Shown: positions 53,964-62,627 of the stretch, one piece after another
Layout of the letters: each line of letters starts with the position of its first letter
How positions within the stretch are numbered: the stretch's first letter is position 1
Assembly: GCF_009789195.1 (NCBI RefSeq)
Contig: NZ_WSTC01000005.1
Location: 1 to 64,000 of the forward strand
Length of the DNA: 64,000 bases
DNA from: Paenibacillus sp. MMS18-CY102
Lineage (GTDB): Bacteria; Bacillota; Bacilli; Paenibacillales; Paenibacillaceae
Direction: 5' to 3'
The notes under the pieces: model-generated
The model's input: only the letters and a program-made list of their open reading frames with translations
Told to the model about the DNA's origin: nothing
Database searches by the model: none
Program-made: the position numbers and the translations under genes

Positions 53964-55250
53964 TTAACCATTCGGTACGGCACGATCATCTGGAACCGGC
54001 GTATAGCGGCTAATTCGGGCCCCAAGCCTGGTAAGCATGTGCTCGATTTGGTCATATCCGCGATCGATATGGTGCACCTGCTCTACGACGGTCCTTCCTT
54101 GTGCAGCCAAACCTGCGACAACAAGCGCAGCACCTGCCCGCAAGTCCGTCGCTTCCACAGTCGCTCCGTACAGCCTTGACACGCCGCGGATAAACGCAGC
54201 ATTCATATCGACTCGAATATCCGCACCCATGCGCGACAGTTCGCCCACATGCTTGAAGCGGCCTTCGAATATCGTTTCTTTCATAATACTAACGCCATCC
54301 GCTAACGTCAGGAGCACCATAACCAAAGATTGCAGATCGGTAGGAAACGCTGGGTATGGCGAGGTAACGATTCGCTCGATCGCCTTGGGCCGTGCGATGC
54401 TGTTAACTTTAATTATATCATCGTCAGCTGTAATCTGAACACCGGCTCGGCGCAATACATGAATGAGAGACGAGACATGGGCTGGATTCGTATTCTGGAG
54501 AACGACATGCCCGCGGGTTGCCGCAGCCGCTACCATTAACGTACCCGTTACGATCCGGTCCGGAATCACCTTATAACGGCAAGGCGTGAGCGATTCGACG
54601 CCTTCGATCGTAATGGTATCCGTGCCAGCTCCGATTATTCTTGCTCCCATTGCATTCAAGTAATTTTGCAAATCCTGAATTTCAGGTTCTCTCGCTGCGT
54701 TGCTGATCGTTGTCCGGCCTTCGGCGAGCACAGCGGCCATCATGATGTTCTCCGTCGCCCCTACACTCGGGAAGCTCAGGTTCACCTCTGCCCCTGTAAG
54801 CTTATCAGCCTTGCAAATAATCCGGTTGCCCGATTCCATAATCGTAGCGCCAAGCGCTTGCAATCCAGTCAAATGCAAATCAATCTTGCGTTCGCCAATT
54901 GCGCAGCCGCCTGGCTGATAGACATGAACTTCGCCGAAACGTGCGAGCAGCGGTCCCATTAAGAAAATCGAAGAACGCATTTGGCGCATGAGCGTCTCAG
55001 GCACGTGCGGCGAATGCGCCAGCGTCGTGTCGAGAACGACCGTATCCCCGATATGATCGGCCTTGCACCCGAGTTCACGAAGGATGTTTAGCATCACTTC
55101 GATATCGAGCAGCTTCGGCACAGAATCGATCGTAACGGTACCGCAAACTAGCATGCTAGCAGCCAATATAGGCAAAGCGGCGTTTTTCGCTCCTTGGATC
55201 GCAATGGTTCCTGAGAGAGGTTTCCCGCCTTCAATCACCAATTTGTCCAA
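53964..55250 (-). CDS. murA: UDP-GlcNAc 1-carboxyvinyltransferase MurA
   Basis: MurA starts peptidoglycan synthesis by adding enolpyruvate to UDP-GlcNAc. The fosfomycin-target cysteine is present in QPGGCAIGERKIDLH. The 428 residues and KNAALPILAASML are typical. Start is TTG 55250 with GGAGGTGATACA upstream. Spore formers often have a second MurA elsewhere. Confidence 0.97.
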   Translation of the reverse strand: MDKLVIEGGKPLSGTIAIQGAKNAALPILAASMLVCGTVTIDSVPKLLDIEVMLNILRELGCKADHIGDTVVLDTTLAHSPHVPETLMRQMRSSIFLMGPLLARFGEVHVYQPGGCAIGERKIDLHLTGLQALGATIMESGNRIICKADKLTGAEVNLSFPSVGATENIMMAAVLAEGRTTISNAAREPEIQDLQNYLNAMGARIIGAGTDTITIEGVESLTPCRYKVIPDRIVTGTLMVAAAATRGHVVLQNTNPAHVSSLIHVLRRAGVQITADDDIIKVNSIARPKAIERIVTSPYPAFPTDLQSLVMVLLTLADGVSIMKETIFEGRFKHVGELSRMGADIRVDMNAAFIRGVSRLYGATVEATDLRAGAALVVAGLAAQGRTVVEQVHHIDRGYDQIEHMLTRLGARISRYTPVPDDRAVPNG

Positions 55251-55265
55251 TGTATCACCTCCGAA

Positions 55266-56171
55266 TTACCGCTCACCCACCACCAATACTTCCGGCACCA
55301 GATCGATGCCGTAGCGATCTTTGACGGTGCGCTTAATTTGCGCCATTAAGGTGAGGACGTCTTCGGCTTTCGCTTGCCCTGTGTTGACAATAAAATTGGC
55401 ATGCTGCTGCGATACTTCGGCGGCGCCAACACGTAGGCCTTTCAATCCCGCTTCCTGAATGAGCCTTGCAGCAAAATCACCTGCCGGATTACGGAACACG
55501 CTGCCGCAGCTAGCAAGCTGCAGCGGCTGCGTATTCAATCTGCGTTCTTTGTTGGCAGCCATAACCGATTCGATCTCCGAACGGTTGCCCTCCGCCAGCT
55601 CGAACGTCGCTTCGACAACGATTCCCCGCTCCTCATGCAGAATAGAATGCCGGTACGTGAACGCCATGTCCTCCAGACCGTAAGTTACCAATTCCCCTGT
55701 CTCCCGAACAATGACAGCCGATTTGAAAATGCGCGACACATCCGACCCCAGCGCGCCAGCGTTCATATAGACGGCACCGCCAACCGTTCCTGGAATCCCC
55801 CCCGCGAATTCCAGCCCGGTCAGCCCTTCCTTGCCGGCCATGACCGCCAGTTTGATGAACGAATATCCAGCCCCTGCAACGACCGTAGCGCCTTCGAAGC
55901 GCGCGTAGTCCAGCCCTGCACCAGTCTTGATCACAACGCCTCGAATGCCTTTGTCAGCTACGAGCATATTCGAGCCGCGTCCCAGACTGGTCCACGGGAT
56001 GCCATGTTCCTTCAGCAGCAGGATGGTCGATACTAGCTGGTCTTTTCCACGTGGGATAATGAGACAATCGGCTGGACCGCCGATTTTCCAAGTTGTATGC
56101 TTTGCAAGCGGCTCCTGCAACAGAACCTGACCCCAATCGTTCCGTTGTAGTTCCGCCAATATGGCTTCCAT
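55266..56171 (-). CDS. murB: UDP-N-acetylenolpyruvoylglucosamine reductase MurB
   Basis: MurB reduces the MurA product to UDP-MurNAc. The 301-residue flavoprotein has the FAD-binding LGRGSNMLVADKGIRGVVIKT, GIPGTVGGAVYMNAGA and SCGSVFRNP motifs of the type II form. ATG 56171 has GGGGAGG nine bases upstream. Its place between murA and murG is usual in Paenibacillaceae. Confidence 0.96.
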   Translation of the reverse strand: MEAILAELQRNDWGQVLLQEPLAKHTTWKIGGPADCLIIPRGKDQLVSTILLLKEHGIPWTSLGRGSNMLVADKGIRGVVIKTGAGLDYARFEGATVVAGAGYSFIKLAVMAGKEGLTGLEFAGGIPGTVGGAVYMNAGALGSDVSRIFKSAVIVRETGELVTYGLEDMAFTYRHSILHEERGIVVEATFELAEGNRSEIESVMAANKERRLNTQPLQLASCGSVFRNPAGDFAARLIQEAGLKGLRVGAAEVSQQHANFIVNTGQAKAEDVLTLMAQIKRTVKDRYGIDLVPEVLVVGER

Positions 56172-56360
56172 CAAGTCGTACCTCCCCTTCTGTCAATTGA
56201 ACCGTATCCTTCACCAAGGCGTAGACACGGCGCCGCCGGACGCTTCAGATATCGTAAAATCGTCCCGATGGGTGACGGTCGCGATTTATAACGTATCCTA
56301 TGCCCCCGGCTCATGGAGTGTGACAAACGCCTAAATGGCCAGTCACGGTTCAAGTTATGT

Positions 56361-57470
56361 TTACTTTTTCTTGCTTAATCGCTTCAATTCATCAACGATC
56401 GTAACAGCAGAATCAGGCATGCCGAGCGTTAAAGCAGCTTTCCCTGTATCCGTGAGGCGCCTATCGTCGCTTAACAATGCGGAGACAGCTTCGAATAATC
56501 GGGTTCCGCTCAGCTCCCTCTCCAGTACCATCATAGCAGCACCTGCTTCTACGAGGCTTCTAGCGTTCGCCTCCTGGTGATTGTTCGTCACATTAGGCGA
56601 AGGAATAAGGATGGAAGGCACGCCAAGCGCCGTCATCTCCGCTATCGTAGAAGCGCCAGCCCGGCTTACGACCAGCTGCGACGCAGCTAGTACATCTGGC
56701 ATATTATGCAAATAGGAAACAACATGCAGCTGGCCGGATTGATATGCTTGCATCTGCTCGGCACGCTGTTTCACATCCTCGTAATACACCTCGCCGGGCA
56801 CAAACACAAAATGAACGCCCGGCAGCTTATGAAGCTGCGGCGCCATATCAAGCATTGCTTCATTTATCGCCTTCGCGCCGCGGCTTCCGCCAAAGACGAG
56901 AACGATCCGGCTGCCCGCTTTTAAGCCAAGAGATGCGATGCCTTTGCCCGGTTCCGCGCGCATCACATTCGTAGCACACGGATTGCCTGCGTAGAAGGTA
57001 CGCTTTGCTTTGGCAAAATGGCGCTCCGAATCCGGAAAGCTTACCGCTACGGAATCCGTGTACCGCGCTAAAAATTGGTTCGTTATGCCTGGAATAACGT
57101 TTTGTTCATGGATAAGCGTAGGAATGCCTAGCTTCGCTGCCGCATATACGACAGGGCCACACACATACCCGCCTGTGCCAACGACCACATCAGGCTTAAA
57201 CTCCCTTAACAGCCGCTTCGCACGCTTAACGCCTTTTAGGAAACGGATAACCGTTTTCACATTGTCGAAGGAAAGCTTCCGCTTGAACCCTGTAATCTCA
57301 ACCGCTTCGAACCGAATGCCAAGCTTAGGCACAATGCGGCTTTCCAGCCCTCGTGTCGTGCCGATGTACAGCAGCTCTGTTCCCGGCGATTGCTCCTGTG
57401 CTTGCCGCCCGATGGCGACGGCCGGATAAATATGCCCGCCCGTCCCTCCGCCGGTCAAAACAATACGCAT
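56361..57470 (-). CDS. murG: Lipid II-forming N-acetylglucosaminyltransferase MurG
   Basis: MurG adds GlcNAc to lipid I. The 369-residue GT-B enzyme has GGTGGHIYPAVAIG, VVVGTGGYVCGPV, HEQNVIPG and VFGGSRGAKAIN. GAGGTG lies ten bases before the ATG. Confidence 0.97.
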   Translation of the reverse strand: MRIVLTGGGTGGHIYPAVAIGRQAQEQSPGTELLYIGTTRGLESRIVPKLGIRFEAVEITGFKRKLSFDNVKTVIRFLKGVKRAKRLLREFKPDVVVGTGGYVCGPVVYAAAKLGIPTLIHEQNVIPGITNQFLARYTDSVAVSFPDSERHFAKAKRTFYAGNPCATNVMRAEPGKGIASLGLKAGSRIVLVFGGSRGAKAINEAMLDMAPQLHKLPGVHFVFVPGEVYYEDVKQRAEQMQAYQSGQLHVVSYLHNMPDVLAASQLVVSRAGASTIAEMTALGVPSILIPSPNVTNNHQEANARSLVEAGAAMMVLERELSGTRLFEAVSALLSDDRRLTDTGKAALTLGMPDSAVTIVDELKRLSKKK

Positions 57471-57477
57471 ATATGAG

Positions 57478-58575
57478 TCACCTCGAATAACGGGATATAT
57501 TTAATAAAATGCCAAGCGCCGTTAGAAGCAGCGTGAGCGATGAGCCGCCATAGCTGACTAGCGGCAATGTAATGCCTGTTACCGGCATCATGCCGATAAC
57601 GACACCGATGTTAATGAGTACTTGTACGCCGACGATGCCAATAATTCCTGCCGCCAGCAAGCTGCCAAAAGTATCCGGTGCAGCAATTGCCGTCCGAATG
57701 CCACGCCATACAAGCACCAGAAATAGCCCAATGAGAAGCGAGCCCCCAATAAAGCCTAGCTCTTCTGCAAGAATCGAGAAAATAAAGTCCGTCTGCGGTT
57801 CAGGCAAATAATTGTACTTCTGGCGGCTCATCCCGAGCCCCAGCCCAATAAGCCCGCCAGGGCCTACTGCATATAGCGACTGAATCGATTGGTAACCAGC
57901 GCCAAGCGGATCTTGCCATGGATCTAGAAAAGCCGTGATGCGCTGAAGCCGATAAGGAGCTACGGCAATCAGCCCTACAAGCCCTGCTACACCTACAAGC
58001 GCAAGCGAGCCCAGATGGGACAGCTTCGCACCTGCTGTATATATAATAAGCAAGGAGGCGCCGACCATAACCGCACCTGTACCTAGATCCGGCTGCAGCA
58101 TGATCAGCCCGAAAGCTGTTCCCATAAAGGCGAGCGGCGGGAGCAGTCCCCGCTTAAACAGCGTGATTTGCTGATGGTTATCTGACAGCCAGCGAGCTAG
58201 AAACATGACCATGGCAAGCTTCATAAACTCAGAAGGCTGTATGCCGAATGAGCTGATGCCAAGCCAGCTGCGGGCTCCGCCACGAACGACGCCGATTCCG
58301 GGGATAAGCACCATAATTAGCAAGCCAAAACAGATGAGCAAGCCGATGCCCGCCCAACGTTTCCATATGGTGTAGTCCAAATTCATCGTAAAAATCATCG
58401 CGCCGATGCCCAGTGCAGCAAAGAGCATTTGGCGCTTTACGTAGTAGAACTTATCGCCGAAATCATGAAAGGCGAGTACAGCGCTGGCGCTATACACCAT
58501 AATAATGCCGATCGTCAGAATCAAAACAATCGAGCCAATCATCCATACGTCCGGGGCGGACCGAGCTTTAGCCAT
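57478..58575 (-). CDS. ftsW: SEDS glycosyltransferase FtsW/SpoVE
   Basis: The 365-residue polytopic protein has the SEDS signatures GARSWLGISSFGIQPSEFMKLA and the late GMMPVTGITLPLVSYGGSS. Next to murG and murD, this is the gene called spoVE in B. subtilis, which polymerises peptidoglycan for the septum or spore cortex. Which role it has cannot be told here. Confidence 0.93.
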   Translation of the reverse strand: MAKARSAPDVWMIGSIVLILTIGIIMVYSASAVLAFHDFGDKFYYVKRQMLFAALGIGAMIFTMNLDYTIWKRWAGIGLLICFGLLIMVLIPGIGVVRGGARSWLGISSFGIQPSEFMKLAMVMFLARWLSDNHQQITLFKRGLLPPLAFMGTAFGLIMLQPDLGTGAVMVGASLLIIYTAGAKLSHLGSLALVGVAGLVGLIAVAPYRLQRITAFLDPWQDPLGAGYQSIQSLYAVGPGGLIGLGLGMSRQKYNYLPEPQTDFIFSILAEELGFIGGSLLIGLFLVLVWRGIRTAIAAPDTFGSLLAAGIIGIVGVQVLINIGVVIGMMPVTGITLPLVSYGGSSLTLLLTALGILLNISRYSR

Positions 58576-58620
58576 CGCGCTGACACCTCTAAACCGTAAA
58601 TAGTAGGGACATGCCCCCTA

Positions 58621-60099
58621 TTACAAGGTATGCGCCGATTGTTTAAAAATGCGCCCGCGTTGCTCATAGGATTTGAACATATCCCAACTAGCGCATGCAG
58701 GCGACAATAACACGACATCGCCCGATTCGGCCAGCGCGGATGCACGCCGTACCGCCTCTTGCAATGTCGCTTCGGCGTCACCCTCAGGTTCGACCGTTTC
58801 GACTGCTGTTAAACCTGCCAGCTGTGCCACATGTGCAAGTTTGCCACGCGTTTCGCCGAGCGTCACCGCTGCTTTGAGCTGTGCGAACCATGGCAAGAGC
58901 TCCATGTAATCAGAGCCGCGGTCAAGCCCGCCAGCGATCAATATGATCCGATCTAACGGGAACGACTTTAACCCCACAATCGTAGCTGCTGGATTCGTAG
59001 CCTTGGAATTGTTGTAATACGTGACGCCATTGCGCTCACATACATACTCAAGACGGTGTTCGACGCCTCGGAACTCGCGCAGCGGCTCTTGCAGCTTAGC
59101 AATCGAAGCACCTGACGCAATGGCTGCTGCAATGGCTGCCATCGCATTCGCCGCATTATGCTTGCCCGGAATGCCTAGCTCATCAACTGGAATGATGCTC
59201 GTTGTAACGCCTTGCGCATCCCGATAAACAACATGGCGCACTGGCGTATGAGAAGATCCTTCAAACGCGGTATCCTCTGCAGCCGAACGCGCATTGCCCT
59301 CGGGCTGTTCAGGTTCAATCTCATAGGGCGGTTCAATATAAAGCCCTTTATCCAGACGCTGCGTTAACGAGAATGGCAGCAGCTGGCTGTTTAATTGCTC
59401 GGCAATCGTACGGCAGATAGCATCGTCCCAGTTAAGAACCGCAATATCATCTGCAGTCTGATTGGCGAACAGCTTTGCCTTAGAGGCTACGTAATCTTCC
59501 ATGCCGCCATGATAATCAAGATGCGTCTCGACAACATTCAGCAGCAGCGCCACATGCGGGCGAAACGACGTTGTGCCCTTAAGCTGAAAGCTGCTTAGCT
59601 CAGCAACAAGCGTATGGCCGGCATCAGCCTCCTGCGCTGCTTCACATAGCGGTGTCCCAATATTCCCTGCCACGATGGGCTTCATTCCAGCTGCTTGCAG
59701 CAGCTCGCCAATCCAAGTCGTTGTCGTCGTCTTGCCGTTAGACCCTGTGATCCCGATAATCGGGGCAGGCGACAATAAGTACGCGACCTCCACTTCGGTA
59801 ACAATTTCAATTTCGAGCGCTTCAGCCTGTTTTATCGGGCTTGCAGTATAAGGAATGCCTGGATTTTTCACTAATAAAGCCGTATCTGCCGTTACAAGGT
59901 CTTCGGGGTGATAGCCACAAATAACGGTAACGCCTAATGCTTCAAGCTCACCTGCTTCTGGGCTTAGCTCCCGCTCCTTCATATCGTTGACGATTACATT
60001 CGCGCCCAGCGCATGAAATACTTTCGCTACGCTAACGCCGCTTCTTGCAAGTCCGAGCACGATCACGCGCCGGTTCCGGTATGATGCCGGATGCTCCAT
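58621..60099 (-). CDS. murD: UDP-MurNAc-L-Ala D-glutamate ligase MurD
   Basis: MurD adds D-Glu. The 492-residue enzyme has ITGSNGKTTTTTWIG and NVVETHLDYHGG, and HNAANAMAAIAAA. It is ~40 residues longer than usual because of an acidic insert near residues 240-280 (EPEQPEGNARSAAEDTAFEG). ATG 60099 has AGAGG nine bases upstream. Confidence 0.96.
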   Translation of the reverse strand: MEHPASYRNRRVIVLGLARSGVSVAKVFHALGANVIVNDMKERELSPEAGELEALGVTVICGYHPEDLVTADTALLVKNPGIPYTASPIKQAEALEIEIVTEVEVAYLLSPAPIIGITGSNGKTTTTTWIGELLQAAGMKPIVAGNIGTPLCEAAQEADAGHTLVAELSSFQLKGTTSFRPHVALLLNVVETHLDYHGGMEDYVASKAKLFANQTADDIAVLNWDDAICRTIAEQLNSQLLPFSLTQRLDKGLYIEPPYEIEPEQPEGNARSAAEDTAFEGSSHTPVRHVVYRDAQGVTTSIIPVDELGIPGKHNAANAMAAIAAAIASGASIAKLQEPLREFRGVEHRLEYVCERNGVTYYNNSKATNPAATIVGLKSFPLDRIILIAGGLDRGSDYMELLPWFAQLKAAVTLGETRGKLAHVAQLAGLTAVETVEPEGDAEATLQEAVRRASALAESGDVVLLSPACASWDMFKSYEQRGRIFKQSAHTL

Positions 60100-60143
60100 A
60101 GCCAAAGACCTCTCTCTCTATCCAACTCTTAAGATCATCTGAA

Positions 60144-60187
60144 AACGGCTTCGCCGTCCTCTCGGCTAGCGAAAGGACGGCGCCGTT
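60144..60187 (-). other. Hairpin between mraY and murD
   Basis: ACGGC and CGCCGTCCT pair with AGGACGGCG and GCCGT around a ~13-base loop; read on the minus strand TTTTC follows. It could be a partial terminator or RNA processing site inside the operon. Confidence 0.5.
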
Positions 60188-60218
60188 ATTCGGTATCCGT
60201 TCGTAATTTCCAATCCCT

Positions 60219-61181
60219 CTAAAAGACGTTGCCGAGGACGAGACCAACAGCTGCTAGAATGAAGCCGACAATCCAGAACGTCGTGACGACTCGCCATTCA
60301 GACCAGCCCGACAGTTCGAAGTGGTGGTGAATTGGGCTCATTTTGAATACCCGCTTCCCACGCAGTTTAAACGATCCGACTTGAATGATAACCGACAGCA
60401 TCTCGAAGACGAACACGCCGCCGACGACAATCAGAATGAGCTCCATCTTGGTGAGCATAGCTACTGCGGCTAGTCCCCCGCCTATGCCCAATGACCCTGC
60501 ATCTCCCATAAACACCTTAGCTGGATGTACGTTAAACACGAGGAACCCAAGCACAGCGCCTACCATCGCAGCCGAGAAAACCGCAGATTCATACTCGCTT
60601 ACGCTTAACGCGAGAATCGTGAATGCGCCGAATGCGATTGCACTTGTGCCGGCAAGCAGCCCGTCAAGGCCGTCCGTGAAATTGACCGAGTTGCTCGTCG
60701 CAAACATGATGATGACGACAAAGACATAATAGAACCAGCCAAGATCAAAGGAAAAGTCAGTTCCAGGAACCCCTATTTCTGTACTGTGGCCCATTCGATT
60801 AAACAGAATGCAGACGATGATGCTGAACAACAGTTGGCCTGCTAGCTTCTGCCTAGCGGTCAAGCCGAGCGAACGTTTGAATACAATCTTAATATAATCA
60901 TCTAAGAAGCCTACTAGTCCAAATCCGAGCGATGCGACAAGCAGTACCCAGAAATCTGCTGTTTTGTCTGCAAACTTCAAGAAGGCAAGCAGCAGAGCCA
61001 GCATAATAATAATCCCGCCCATTGTAGGCGTTCCTTGTTTCTTCAAATGGCTTTGCGGGCCGTCCGTCCGAATCTGCTGCCCAAATTTCAGGCGACGCAG
61101 GAGCGGAATGAACAAAGGCCCGAACAGTACCGCTAGTAGAAACGATGCTCCGATTGTCAGTAAAATGACCTTAATGTCCAT
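60219..61181 (-). CDS. mraY: Phospho-MurNAc-pentapeptide transferase MraY
   Basis: MraY moves phospho-MurNAc-pentapeptide to undecaprenyl phosphate, making lipid I. The 320-residue membrane protein has GTPTMGGIIIM, DDYIKIVFKRSLGLTARQKL, SNSVNFTDGLDGLL and MSPIHHHFELSGW, all catalytic signatures. Confidence 0.97.
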   Translation of the reverse strand: MDIKVILLTIGASFLLAVLFGPLFIPLLRRLKFGQQIRTDGPQSHLKKQGTPTMGGIIIMLALLLAFLKFADKTADFWVLLVASLGFGLVGFLDDYIKIVFKRSLGLTARQKLAGQLLFSIIVCILFNRMGHSTEIGVPGTDFSFDLGWFYYVFVVIIMFATSNSVNFTDGLDGLLAGTSAIAFGAFTILALSVSEYESAVFSAAMVGAVLGFLVFNVHPAKVFMGDAGSLGIGGGLAAVAMLTKMELILIVVGGVFVFEMLSVIIQVGSFKLRGKRVFKMSPIHHHFELSGWSEWRVVTTFWIVGFILAAVGLVLGNVF

Positions 61182-61196
61182 ATTCTCACCCCCTCG

Positions 61197-62627
61197 TCAA
61201 TTCTCTAAAGCTTGGACGACCTGCTCCATACGCATGCCACGGGAGCCTTTCACAAGCACGAGATCATCGGCATGCAACTGGCTTCGCAGCCACGCTGTTA
61301 ATTGCTCTTTGTCCTCAAAATGCCGTACATCGTCCGCACGGCCGGCAGCTGCGAAAGCCTCCGCTGCTCCATCTGCAATATATTGCGCAAGCGGTCCCCA
61401 TGTGAGTACGGCATCTGCCTTTTCTGGCGTCACATACGCCCCGATTCCACGATGCAGCTCCGCTTCCTCCGGGCCTAGTTCGAGCATGTCAGCGAGCACG
61501 ACCCACTTCCTCCTATAGCTGTCTAGCTCAGCGACTAAGTCGACTGCTGCCCGCACAGCGGTAGGATTGGCGTTATAAGCATCATTCAGTATCTTCGCCC
61601 CATTAAACGCAGTCACCGGTTGAATGCGCATGCCCGTCATCGTAACAGTAGCCAGACCTTCACGGATCTTAGCCACAGGTACGCCAAACCGATAGGCAAC
61701 CGCAATTGCCGATAATGCGTTCATCACATTATGAACACCAGGCACAGGCAGCGTTAAGCCGCGCAGTTGCTCAGCGTCCTCGCCAGGCAGCAACGCCGAC
61801 ACAGCATCGAAAGCAGATGAATCCGAGCCGATCTGGACGTTTGCTGCTGACCATTGGCAATCCGCTGCATTGCCGAATGGCACAAGCTCCGTCCCTTCCG
61901 GCAGTTCGATCTGTGCAAGCCGTTCCCGAAGCAGCGGCTCGTCGCCATTAAATACTAGTGCGCCTCCTGGCAGCAGTCCCGCTACAATCTCAAGCTTCGC
62001 TTCCGCAATGCCCGCACGCGAGCCAAGCTGCAGCATATGCGCATCGCCCACGTTCGTAATGATTGCAGCATCTGGCGAAGCAATCGTCGATAGCAGCTCA
62101 ATTTCGCCAAAATCGCTCATGCCCATCTCAAGCACCGCAATTTCGACCGTTTCATCAAGCTGGAGAATCGTCAACGGCACGCCGATATGATTGTTCAGAT
62201 TGCCAGCTGTCTTGTGGACACGGTACATTGTGCCAAGCACAGCGGCAGTCAGGTCCTTCGTTGTTGTTTTGCCATTGCTGCCTGTAATTCCAATAATGCG
62301 GATGTTAAGCTCTTCACGGTAAGCCGAAGCAAGCCGTTGGAGAGCTGATAGCGTGTCCGGCACTAGCACAAGCGGCGCTTCCGCCAATTCGTCCGGTACA
62401 GGACAGCCCTCTTCCCACAGCGATCCAGCCGCCCCAGCAGCTAACGCCTGTGCAGCAAATTCATGCCCGTCGAAATTTTCTCCGATTAATGGCACATATA
62501 ACTGGCCGGGCTCAACTGCCCGGGAATCCTTCGTTATGCCGTTGATTGCAATTTGTGCATCCCGTTGCCCGTTGGCCAGCGTCCCTCCGCACATTCGAGC
62601 GATTTGCCCTAAATTTCGTCTTATCAC
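61197..62627 (-). CDS. murF: UDP-MurNAc-tripeptide D-Ala-D-Ala ligase MurF
   Basis: MurF adds D-Ala-D-Ala. The 476-residue protein has GITGSNGKTTTKDLTAAVLG, HNVMNALSAIAVA, and NDAYNANPTAVRAAVD. It overlaps murE by four bases (ATGA type). Its product would be transferred by MraY, encoded next. Confidence 0.96.
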   Translation of the reverse strand: MIRRNLGQIARMCGGTLANGQRDAQIAINGITKDSRAVEPGQLYVPLIGENFDGHEFAAQALAAGAAGSLWEEGCPVPDELAEAPLVLVPDTLSALQRLASAYREELNIRIIGITGSNGKTTTKDLTAAVLGTMYRVHKTAGNLNNHIGVPLTILQLDETVEIAVLEMGMSDFGEIELLSTIASPDAAIITNVGDAHMLQLGSRAGIAEAKLEIVAGLLPGGALVFNGDEPLLRERLAQIELPEGTELVPFGNAADCQWSAANVQIGSDSSAFDAVSALLPGEDAEQLRGLTLPVPGVHNVMNALSAIAVAYRFGVPVAKIREGLATVTMTGMRIQPVTAFNGAKILNDAYNANPTAVRAAVDLVAELDSYRRKWVVLADMLELGPEEAELHRGIGAYVTPEKADAVLTWGPLAQYIADGAAEAFAAAGRADDVRHFEDKEQLTAWLRSQLHADDLVLVKGSRGMRMEQVVQALEN